Origin: a virus
Reading direction: 5' to 3' (one strand)
DNA length: 27,345 nucleotides
Virus record (IMG/VR): IMGVR_UViG_3300017706_000210
Location: 1-27,345 of that record
Positions 20,350-27,345 of the stretch are shown here, in pieces; the first letter of the stretch is position 1, and every line of letters starts with the position of its first letter. Below the pieces are notes generated by a model. That model was not told the DNA's origin, ran no database searches, and saw only the letters and a program-made list of their open reading frames with translations. Both the position numbers and the translations under genes were made by a program.

Positions 20350-22499
20350 ATACATTAGATCAAAGTTTACAGAGAGTATATGGCTTGCAAGAGGGCGGTT
20401 CAGTTGTCCAGGACATGATGATGCGTCCAGGTGAGCAAATGCCACCACAAGACATGATGCAAAGAGGTCCTGTATCAGAACAAGAAATAGACATGATGGT
20501 CGATGATGTGTCTAAGGACATGAACGACGAAGAAAAACAAATACTTGAATCTATGCTTGAGCGCGGTCTTGCAATACAAGAATCACCACTTGCGGCTGAG
20601 GTTGCTCAATTAAAACAATACGGTGAAGGCGGCGATACAGAGTTAGCTCATTTAAGACCTGGCGAAATGGTTATACCACCAGAGTTTTTAGAAGATGCAC
20701 AGTTTGAATCAGCATTAGCTAAAAAGTTTGACGAATTTGATATAAACCCAGAACAAGCGATAGTAGGTTCGGGTATAGCAAGCCTTAACCCAGTGACTGG
20801 CTTAGAACAATTTTTCTTTAAGAAGATTGGTAAGGCCCTTAAAAAAGTAGTTAAGAAGATAGCACCTATAGCTGGACCATTAGCAAACTTTATTCCAGGA
20901 GTCGGACCAGTATTAGCTGGAGCAATCGGAGCTGGTGCCAATGTAGCAGCAGGTAAAGGACTCAAAGGCGCATTATCTGGAGCACTCGGCGGTTATGGTG
21001 CTGGTAAATTAATGGGCGGTATTGGAAGTCTGGGCAAAGTTGGCGGTAAACTTGTCGGTCAAGGTAATTTTAGTAGCCTTGGTGGACTAGATAAATTTAG
21101 AGCTTTAGGTAGTGGTTTAAAATCTGGCAACTTAGCAAGTACATTCTTTAATCCAGCTACTGGTGATAAAGGTATATTTGGCGGAAGCCTCGGTCCTTCA
21201 ATAAGAGGCGGTTTAGGTAGCTTAACAGGATTAGGTCAACCACAAACTTACGATACTGGTGATGTTATTGGTACTTTAGACGGTCGGCCAGTAACAAGAG
21301 CTGACTTAGCAAATATGACACCAGATCAAATAGGTGCAATGCAAATGACACAAGCTGCTGTCAACGATAAAACATTAATGCAAACATTAAGCGCAAAATT
21401 TTTACCGCAAGGCGTTGAAAACATGTTGGGCACAGGCCCACAAGGCGGTGGCATCTTTAGCGGAGGTCAAAACCAACAACAAAGTGGCGGTCTATTCGGC
21501 GGTGGTTTCGGTGACGCACTTAAGATGGGCGGCATAGGAGCTTTAGCTGCTGGTTTAGGTAAGCTGGCCTATGAAGATGCTAAAAAACAAACAGGCGTGC
21601 CTTTGACTCCACTTACTACTATGAGTCCTACAGGCAGATATAACATAGAAGCTGAAATATCCAGAAGAATGGGACAGCAAGCTCCGAATCCAGTTGAGTT
21701 TGGTTTATTACCAACAGGCACATTACCAGAGTTATCTGGTGGTAAGCCAGCAGGTATGCAAGAGGGTGGTGAAGTACAAAATAAAATGCGTGCTTTAGGT
21801 ATGAGAGCAGAACAAGCAAACAACATAATTAATGAATTAGAGAACACTTTTAATCCAAATAATATGAGAGATCTTGTGGCAAGTAATTTGCCTTTCGATC
21901 CTACTGCTATAGAAAATTTATTAAAATCGTCAGAAAAAAAACAATATGATCGTGCAAAATTAGATTTTTCAACAGCCATTTTGCGAAATGAAACTGGCGC
22001 AGTGATTCACGAAAGTGAGGTTGATTATATAGATCGTACGTTTTTTCCACAATTAGGCGATGATGAAGAAATAGTAATGCAAAAACGTCAAGCAAGACAA
22101 CAGGTAATTCAATCTTTAATTCCACAAGAAAAGCCAAAAAGTAAAGGCATTGGCTCTATGCCAATGATGATGTACGGCGGTCCTGTAATGGCTTATGCCG
22201 AAGGTGGAGCAGTACAAATGCAAGAAGGTGGTGAAATGGATCCGAGCATGTTTCCTAGAATGGACGGTGATATAAACGGTCCAGGCACAGAAACCAGTGA
22301 CGATATACCAGCTATGTTAAGCGATGGTGAATTTGTTATGACAGGACAAGCTGTAAGAGGCGCAGGAACTTATGAAATGAAGTCTGAGCCTGGTGGTATC
22401 ATAAGTCTGGTTCCGTCTTTAGAAGAGAACAGAGAGCGTGGTATGGATCTTATGTATCAAATGATGGATACTTTCGCCTCACAAGCTAAGGTTAATTAA
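20346..22499 (+). CDS. Mosaic internal-virion / ejection-type protein (717 aa)
   Basis: A composite of modules I know from several phage proteins. Residues about 85-175: GEGGDTELAHLRPGEMVIP to SLNPVTGLEQFFFKKIGK, a common phage module. About 175-260: a hydrophobic Gly/Ala region (PIAGPLANFIPGVGPVLAG) that could insert into membranes. About 270-470: Gly/Gln-rich, then EISRRMGQQAPNPVEFGLLP. Residues 481-590: a helical domain (DFSTAILRNETGAVIHESE, FFPQLGDDEE) that recurs in the gene at 26591. Residues 650-717: SDDIPAMLSDGEFVMTGQAV and RGMDLMYQMMD. MQEGGE occurs on both sides of the repeated domain (471-476, 625-630). The likely role is as an internal protein ejected with DNA to make a channel in the host envelope; this is inferred. 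Confidence 0.72.
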   Translation: MNTLDQSLQRVYGLQEGGSVVQDMMMRPGEQMPPQDMMQRGPVSEQEIDMMVDDVSKDMNDEEKQILESMLERGLAIQESPLAAEVAQLKQYGEGGDTELAHLRPGEMVIPPEFLEDAQFESALAKKFDEFDINPEQAIVGSGIASLNPVTGLEQFFFKKIGKALKKVVKKIAPIAGPLANFIPGVGPVLAGAIGAGANVAAGKGLKGALSGALGGYGAGKLMGGIGSLGKVGGKLVGQGNFSSLGGLDKFRALGSGLKSGNLASTFFNPATGDKGIFGGSLGPSIRGGLGSLTGLGQPQTYDTGDVIGTLDGRPVTRADLANMTPDQIGAMQMTQAAVNDKTLMQTLSAKFLPQGVENMLGTGPQGGGIFSGGQNQQQSGGLFGGGFGDALKMGGIGALAAGLGKLAYEDAKKQTGVPLTPLTTMSPTGRYNIEAEISRRMGQQAPNPVEFGLLPTGTLPELSGGKPAGMQEGGEVQNKMRALGMRAEQANNIINELENTFNPNNMRDLVASNLPFDPTAIENLLKSSEKKQYDRAKLDFSTAILRNETGAVIHESEVDYIDRTFFPQLGDDEEIVMQKRQARQQVIQSLIPQEKPKSKGIGSMPMMMYGGPVMAYAEGGAVQMQEGGEMDPSMFPRMDGDINGPGTETSDDIPAMLSDGEFVMTGQAVRGAGTYEMKSEPGGIISLVPSLEENRERGMDLMYQMMDTFASQAKVN
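21756..22235 (+). repeat. 18-bp direct repeats bracketing a duplicated domain
   Basis: ATGCAAGAGGGTGGTGAA (21756-21773) and ATGCAAGAAGGTGGTGAA (22218-22235) differ at one base of 18, are in the same frame (MQEGGE) and lie 462 bp apart. The DNA between them encodes the domain shared with the gene at 26591. They could mark an insertion by recombination, or be a conserved turn motif; the Gly-rich GGE motif also occurs elsewhere in the protein. Confidence 0.6.
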
Positions 22500-22500
22500 T

Positions 22501-25500
22501 ATGGGATTATTTTCTAACGTTTTAAAAAGAGTAAAAGAAGGCTTACCACAGGCGATTGAAAATAGACGTGGTCCAGGCTTTGGTATAGGATCTTTGACAA
22601 CAAGGCCAAATCTTGAGCCTAGAGGCGGCGGTTTTTTAAAAAGAGCAGCTCGTAATGTAAATCAACAATTAAGGAATGTTAATCAACAAGGAGGCACACA
22701 ATCGGGGACAATGCTTCCTGTAATGCCGCCATCAATACCTGGTTTAAATATCCCAGATTTAAGTGCGCTACAAAATATATCACCAGCAGTTCAAGATGCA
22801 GTGCAACAAAGTTTAGCTACAGGTGAACCACTTTTATCTCCAGAGCGAATACAAGAAATAATAGCACAAAATCCCGTGCTTCCTATTACACCGCCAACAT
22901 TATCTGAGTCTCTTCGTGCTATAACAAAAAGACCAGAAGAACAAATGTTTATTGAGCGTTTAGATAATGAGCCTCTTCGTGATCTTACTAATAACTTTGT
23001 GCCTCCAGCTTTAGGCAGAGCACCCGATCCTGTGCCTTTACCAATAGAAACATCACCAATAGCACCGCCACCTGTAGATCGTCCAATCTTACAAAGACCA
23101 ATAGAAGGCGGCCCAGCAGTAAGACCTGGTGAACCAATTAAAGCAATAAGGCAACAAGAACTATCACCTTTAGCACCGCCTCCTACAATGCAACAACCTA
23201 AACGTGGCGATTTCATGTCTATAGAAAGAATAGGAGACTTACCTCCTGGCTTAAGGATGAAAGAACAACCAGACAGTAATGATTCAGATAGATTTAGACG
23301 TATAGATGAACAAGCAATTAGAACAGACTTACTACCACCCAAGCGTATATCTGACGAAATTCGTATTGATGATAGACCAACTCCACGTCCATCAATCGGT
23401 GGCCCAGGTGGAGGTATAACTTCTATAGGGCAACCGCTCGATGGTAGTGATCCTGGTTTACCAAGACTTCCAGGTGGACCTAATCAACCTAAACCAGTAG
23501 AATTAAACGACTTTGGCTTTGGCCCAGGCATAAGACCGTCAGAGATTATTACTCCAGATGGACAATTTATTGGTTCGGGAAGTGTGACACCACCAGGAGC
23601 AAGACCTGGAGCTTTTGTGCCACCACAACAGCCTCCAAGAGTACCATTATCTGAAAGAGAAGATATTTATGGCGAAGGAAAAAGATATGATCCATCAAAA
23701 TTACCAGAAGGTTTTTCTTTTGATGCTCCAAGTGAGGGAATGTATAATATGGCTATGCCATCTATGGGTAATGTATATGCCTACGGTCCAGATGGTCAAA
23801 GAATAGAAGTTGCAAGTGGAATACAGAGTCCTGGATTCAATACTACAATACCTGGAGGCGGTACGTTAGGTGATTTACCTCCTGGATTCAATATGGATAG
23901 GCAACCAAGCGTAGGAGGCGGTGGCGATATAGGTAGGCCTCCAGTAGGTTTAGCACAGCCAGATCCAGTCACAGATCCAGTAGTAGAGCCGAGTCCTACA
24001 CAAACAACAACTGCACCACCGCAAGTTCCTGGAGGAACTCCGTACGCAGCGGGTGTAACTCAAATTCAGTCTGGTTTAGATCCATTAACCGAGCAATTAT
24101 TATTCGGTCTTGGTGGCCAGGGTGGATTTATACCTGGAGCCATGAGAGCCGCTGAGAAGGTTTTTTATGACGACCAGGGCCAACCAGTCGTGATAGATGA
24201 ACAAGTTGCAGGATTCAGTCCAGATCAACTTGCAGCTATGCAAATGCAAAGACAATCCATAGGTATGCAACAACCTTACCTAGATCAAGCAGCACAATCA
24301 TATTTTAGTGGTTTAGGCGCTTTACAAAGCGGTATTGGTGAATCACTTAATACAGCGGAACAAGGTGTAGAAGATATAGCAAGAGGAGTTGGAGAATCCA
24401 GAGCAATGCGAGAGGCTGGATTACGAGGCTTAGTCGGATCTTTGGATGAAGCTAGAGGCTTATCAAGAGGTGCCACTGATCAATTTGGTAGAAGAATATC
24501 TGGAGTAGAAGCAGGATCTCAAAGGGCCGCAGGTCAATTTGCTAGAGGTCTTGGTAAATCTCAGTTTGGTTTAGAACAGGGTGTTGACCAATTTGGCAAT
24601 AGATTAACAGGTGTTGAAGGCCTGCAAAGAGGAGCTACAGATCAATTTGGTAGAAGAACAGCTGGTATAGCTGGTAGAGGCATGTCGGATGTTGGTAGGT
24701 TTGAGCAAGGTTTAAGAGATCCAGAAAGTTTACTAAGAGGCACAGTGGGTGGATATGACCAAGGTATGACCGAACAATTCTATGATCCTTACGAGGATAG
24801 AGTAGTTCAACAAACCATAGAAGATATTATGGAACAAGGCGCTAAATCAGACATTGGTGCGCGAGCTGGGGACATAGCAAGAGGCGGTGAGTCAGCCTTT
24901 GGTTCAAGAGCTCGTTTAGGTGCTGGAGAACGAACAGAGGCTCTCGGTAGAGGCCTTGCAGAAGCTCTTGGTGGTATTAGGTCAAGTGGATTCCAAAGAG
25001 CACAGCAAGCAGGTATGAGCGAATTTGCAAGACAAAAACAAGCAGAACGAGCAGCTGCCTCTGGTTTATCAGATCTAGCAAGTCAAAGACTAGGAGCAGG
25101 TCAAAACCTATCTGGTATGCTTGCTAATTTATCTGGACAACAACTAGGAGCACAACAATCCTTAGCTAGTGGTTTAGGATCACTAGCAGGACAAAGATTA
25201 GGTGCTGGACAATCATTAGCTGAGTTCCAGAGAGGAACAGCAGGACAACAGTTGGCTTCACAACAAGCATTGCAAAACATGTTAAGAGGAACTTCTGCTG
25301 AAAGATTAGCAGCACAACAAAACCTAGGATCTACATTAGCTGGCCTGGGCACGACACAGCAACAAGCATTATCACAAGCAGGACAACAGGCATTAGCAGG
25401 ACAGCAAGTTCTTGGCGGTGCAAGAACTGGATTAGCTGGTATGCAAATGGGTGCTGGCCAGGCATTACAACAAGGTCAGTTTGGTTTAGGATCTAGCTTA

Positions 25501-25803
25501 CAAGGTTTAGGAGCTCAAGCAGCAGGAGCATCCGCTTCTGATATAGCTTCTTTATATGGCATGGGTTCACAACAACAAGGAATGACTCAAGCTATGTTAG
25601 ATGCACAACGTAGAAACATGCAACAAAGACAAATGACACCGTTGCTACAATATCAAGCTCTGGCACCATTTGTAGGCATGGCACCAGCAGGACAGTTCCA
25701 AACGACTACACAATTTGCACCTAGGCCTAGCGCTATGCAAACTGGAATTGGTACAGGCCTATCAGCTTTTGGAGCATTAGGTAATTTATACGGTAATAAA
25801 TAA
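22501..25803 (+). CDS. Large low-complexity internal-virion protein (1100 aa)
   Basis: About residues 1-510 are rich in P, G, R and I and likely disordered (for example PIETSPIAPPPVDRPI). About 520-600 contain LDPLTEQLLFGLGGQGGF and GFSPDQLAAMQMQRQS, a pattern I recall in phage proteins. About 600-770 hold degenerate repeats (GATDQFGRR twice, GVDQFGNR once). About 775-845 have DPYEDRVVQQTIEDIMEQG and GGESAFGSRARLGAGERT. Residues 859-948 are five tandem 18-residue Gln/Ala/Gly/Leu repeats. The C-terminus has MLDAQRRNMQQRQMTPLLQY and a small hydrophobic end. No enzyme motif is seen. It is the largest gene here, between two other presumed internal proteins, and probably forms part of an ejection complex or tail interior. 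It follows the previous stop by one base. Confidence 0.72.
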   Translation: MGLFSNVLKRVKEGLPQAIENRRGPGFGIGSLTTRPNLEPRGGGFLKRAARNVNQQLRNVNQQGGTQSGTMLPVMPPSIPGLNIPDLSALQNISPAVQDAVQQSLATGEPLLSPERIQEIIAQNPVLPITPPTLSESLRAITKRPEEQMFIERLDNEPLRDLTNNFVPPALGRAPDPVPLPIETSPIAPPPVDRPILQRPIEGGPAVRPGEPIKAIRQQELSPLAPPPTMQQPKRGDFMSIERIGDLPPGLRMKEQPDSNDSDRFRRIDEQAIRTDLLPPKRISDEIRIDDRPTPRPSIGGPGGGITSIGQPLDGSDPGLPRLPGGPNQPKPVELNDFGFGPGIRPSEIITPDGQFIGSGSVTPPGARPGAFVPPQQPPRVPLSEREDIYGEGKRYDPSKLPEGFSFDAPSEGMYNMAMPSMGNVYAYGPDGQRIEVASGIQSPGFNTTIPGGGTLGDLPPGFNMDRQPSVGGGGDIGRPPVGLAQPDPVTDPVVEPSPTQTTTAPPQVPGGTPYAAGVTQIQSGLDPLTEQLLFGLGGQGGFIPGAMRAAEKVFYDDQGQPVVIDEQVAGFSPDQLAAMQMQRQSIGMQQPYLDQAAQSYFSGLGALQSGIGESLNTAEQGVEDIARGVGESRAMREAGLRGLVGSLDEARGLSRGATDQFGRRISGVEAGSQRAAGQFARGLGKSQFGLEQGVDQFGNRLTGVEGLQRGATDQFGRRTAGIAGRGMSDVGRFEQGLRDPESLLRGTVGGYDQGMTEQFYDPYEDRVVQQTIEDIMEQGAKSDIGARAGDIARGGESAFGSRARLGAGERTEALGRGLAEALGGIRSSGFQRAQQAGMSEFARQKQAERAAASGLSDLASQRLGAGQNLSGMLANLSGQQLGAQQSLASGLGSLAGQRLGAGQSLAEFQRGTAGQQLASQQALQNMLRGTSAERLAAQQNLGSTLAGLGTTQQQALSQAGQQALAGQQVLGGARTGLAGMQMGAGQALQQGQFGLGSSLQGLGAQAAGASASDIASLYGMGSQQQGMTQAMLDAQRRNMQQRQMTPLLQYQALAPFVGMAPAGQFQTTTQFAPRPSAMQTGIGTGLSAFGALGNLYGNK
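25075..25344 (+). repeat. Five tandem 54-bp (18-residue) repeats
   Basis: Within the 1100-aa gene, units begin at 25075, 25129, 25183, 25237 and 25291. The protein units are LASQRLGAGQNLSGMLAN, LSGQQLGAQQSLASGLGS, LAGQRLGAGQSLAEFQRG, TAGQQLASQQALQNMLRG and TSAERLAAQQNLGSTLAG. Length is constant while the residues diverge, so selection keeps the period. Eighteen residues equal five turns of alpha helix. Confidence 0.8.
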
Positions 25804-26591
25804 TGGCGATAACACGAGCGCAAATACCAGAACAAATTGATGTTTTTAATGAAGGTGGTGATGTCACATCGTCACTAACTCCAGCAGATATTCTTGCTTT
25901 GTATGGAGCGCAACAGAGTGCGCCAACAACTGCTGAGGATATTACAGCACAAGCGGAACAAATGGCTGGTCTTTTTGCACAACCGAGAAAACAAAATATT
26001 TATGATTTAGCATCTGATATTGGCGCTGGCCTAGTTGCATCTGCGTCTGATCCTAGAGGATTTGGAGCAGGCCTTACTGCTGGTTTTCAATCATTTAATG
26101 AAAGAGCAAAAAAAATAAAATCAGAAAAAGATAAAATTAGACAAGAGCTTTCTTTATTGGCTTACAAACAAGTTGAAGCAAGGAGAGCAGAACAAGCAGA
26201 AACATCCAAAGAGATTTTGGAAATGCAATTTGAAGCTGCGTTGGAAGGCCAGGGTGGAATGTTTAAAGGCACTTCAACTGAATCAGCTGCTCTTAATTAT
26301 ATTTTAGCAGCCGAAGCAAACCCAAAATTAAAGGATACACCAGAATATAAAATTGCTATTGCTGTTGCAGGAAAAAGTAAAATGGTTCCAAGACAAACAG
26401 AAGAGGGAACAATAATGGTTGAGCAGCCTGGTATAGACATACCTAGTATTTTAGGGCCAAGATCTGTAGCTCCAGAAAGTCAAATACAAATAGGTAACAC
26501 TACTTGGACCTTTACTGGCAGAAGAGACGGTAATAATCAGCCGATTTACACAGACGGAACTAAAGAACAAGTTATTAAGGCAGGTCCATAA
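25803..26591 (+). CDS. Internal-virion-region protein with coiled-coil centre
   Basis: 262 residues. The N-terminus ITRAQIPEQIDVFNEGGDV is a familiar opening in marine phages. About 35-100 are mixed, with KQNIYDLASDIGAGLVASAS and GAGLTAGFQSFNERAKKIKS, leading to a K/E/Q-rich coiled coil (about 98-145). The C-terminal half is a mixed domain ending in IQIGNTTWTFTGRRDG and IYTDGTKEQVIKAG. Function is unknown; it probably partners the flanking large proteins. It overlaps neighbours by one base on both sides (TAATG). Confidence 0.7.
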   Translation: MAITRAQIPEQIDVFNEGGDVTSSLTPADILALYGAQQSAPTTAEDITAQAEQMAGLFAQPRKQNIYDLASDIGAGLVASASDPRGFGAGLTAGFQSFNERAKKIKSEKDKIRQELSLLAYKQVEARRAEQAETSKEILEMQFEAALEGQGGMFKGTSTESAALNYILAAEANPKLKDTPEYKIAIAVAGKSKMVPRQTEEGTIMVEQPGIDIPSILGPRSVAPESQIQIGNTTWTFTGRRDGNNQPIYTDGTKEQVIKAGP

Positions 26592-27199
26592 TGCAACAAA
26601 ATTATGTATTAAGCGATCCTGTTATAAAAGTTGAAGATAGGCCACAAGTAATTCCTGGAACAGAAGTATCAAAAGATCCTTTTACAGAAGGCGCAAAAAG
26701 ACAAGGTGGTTTTGCTGTGCGTATGGAAAGAGCGTTAGAAGAACTTGAAAGATTAGAAAATGCAGACTTTAACCCAGTAAATATAAAAGACACTTTGGTT
26801 AATAATCTTCCTTTTGTACCAAATGCAGTAGAAAACTATTTAAGCAGTCCAGAATACAAACAATATCAAAGGGCAAAGATTGATTTTTCAACAGCACAGT
26901 TAAGGCAAGAAACTGGTGCTGTTATTAATGAAAGTGAAATTGTTTGGATTGACAAAACCTATTTTCCACAGTTTGGTGATGATCAACAAACTCTTTTAAA
27001 CAAAAGAGAAGCGAGAAGGGCAGCTTTAGCAGCTATGATTGGACAGGCTGGTAAGGCCTACGACAGAACCAAGGCTGGATTAAAAGATAATGAATATGGT
27101 TTTGAGTCAGAACAGGCTATGGATGAATTAAAAAAAAGAGCACAAAGTAATCCAGCGTTAAAAGCAAAATTAATTGAAAAGGGTTTGATCAATGAGTGA
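26591..27199 (+). CDS. Internal-virion protein, stand-alone copy of the duplicated domain
   Basis: 202 residues. Residues 44-150 align with 481-590 of the 717-aa protein: FNPVNIKDTLVNNLPF against FNPNNMRDLVASNLPF, then YQRAKIDFSTAQLRQETGAV against YDRAKLDFSTAILRNETGAV, and FPQFGDD against FPQLGDD. The DFSTAQLRQETGA...FPQ-GD pattern also recalls a helical module (DFVNAVLRKESGAAI-type) found at the ends of many phage internal or ejection proteins. The rest is a linker and charged C-terminal helices. It overlaps the previous gene by one base and the next by 8. Confidence 0.75.
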   Translation: MQQNYVLSDPVIKVEDRPQVIPGTEVSKDPFTEGAKRQGGFAVRMERALEELERLENADFNPVNIKDTLVNNLPFVPNAVENYLSSPEYKQYQRAKIDFSTAQLRQETGAVINESEIVWIDKTYFPQFGDDQQTLLNKREARRAALAAMIGQAGKAYDRTKAGLKDNEYGFESEQAMDELKKRAQSNPALKAKLIEKGLINE

Positions 27200-27345
27200 T
27201 AGTAAAAACGGCTTACAAGATTTAGAAGATAGCGTTCTGTTAGAAATGGCAACAGCCTCAAGTGTTATAGGCAGTGAAGATTCTTATGAGGACATGTTAA
27301 TTGAAAAGATTGCTCAAGAAAGATTATTACAATCAATAGATAAAA
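27192..27345 (+). CDS. Start of a further gene, truncated by the window end
   Basis: An ATG at 27192, overlapping the previous stop by 8 bases (ATGAGTGA), opens a frame that stays open to the end of the window (51 codons). The visible N-terminus is acidic and helical: SDSKNGLQDLEDSVLLEMAT, then SVIGSEDSYEDMLIEKIAQE. No domain can be identified. By position it is likely another large internal-virion protein, for example one carrying a peptidoglycan-cleaving domain, but that is a guess. Confidence 0.65.
   Translation, partial: MSDSKNGLQDLEDSVLLEMATASSVIGSEDSYEDMLIEKIAQERLLQSIDK

Noticed and set aside
22791-23342. 183-aa minus-strand frame opposite the Pro-rich part of the 1100-aa gene
   Set aside because: It arises from low-complexity proline and glutamine codons on the + strand; its composition (S, G, C, I) is not protein-like and all genes here run on +.

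Overview
This window is one continuous, single-strand (+) stretch of a tailed bacteriophage genome (Caudoviricetes). It holds the lysis genes, DNA packaging, head, adaptor/tail and internal-virion genes. Both ends are cut: the first gene has lost its N-terminus and the last runs off the end. The base composition is AT-rich (roughly 37% GC by eye), genes are packed with ATGA or TAATG overlaps, and many proteins resemble families I know from marine podoviruses of pelagic bacteria. A P22-type portal, two short adaptor-type proteins, a nozzle-like protein, and large Gly/Gln-rich proteins without a tail tube or tape-measure gene all suggest a short-tailed (podovirus) particle. The spanin pair implies a Gram-negative host. 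No integrase, RNA polymerase, tRNA or CRISPR array is seen. The host cannot be named from this window.

Layout. 1-2289: class III nucleotide cyclase (C-terminal part), inner-membrane spanin, overlapping lipoprotein outer spanin, SNase-type nuclease and GH24 lysozyme. 2290-2374: a structured non-coding gap. 2375-7008: large terminase, a small gene that seems to lack a usual start codon, portal, a Lys-rich protein and a small helical protein. 7005-10365: GroES-like co-chaperonin, scaffold, a conserved head-region protein, decoration-type protein and HK97-fold major capsid protein, closed by a strong intrinsic terminator (10407-10433).

10434-11892 is an accessory island. It has its own sigma70-like promoter and strong Shine-Dalgarno sites, and carries a Cys-rich zinc-ribbon protein, a DUF2958 protein, an acidic unknown and a HAD-type nucleotidase. 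It ends in a palindrome and a second promoter with the same architecture. From 11995 the structural programme resumes: two beta-rich virion-type proteins, four small very basic proteins (13120-14325), a conserved unknown, two adaptor-type proteins with a small partner between them, a DUF115/sialyltransferase-like Rossmann protein, small structural proteins, the nozzle/hub protein and a block of large low-complexity internal-virion candidates (20346 to the end).

Points that stand out: a phage-borne sensor-type cyclase next to lysis genes; the promoter-bounded island; an AGTTGCA motif in all three longer gaps; a duplicated domain shared by the 717-aa and 202-aa proteins, flanked in the former by near-identical 18-bp repeats; an 18-residue tandem repeat in the 1100-aa protein; and a strand-biased GTCCAGG word. 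All homology statements come from memory and motif reading; no search was run.
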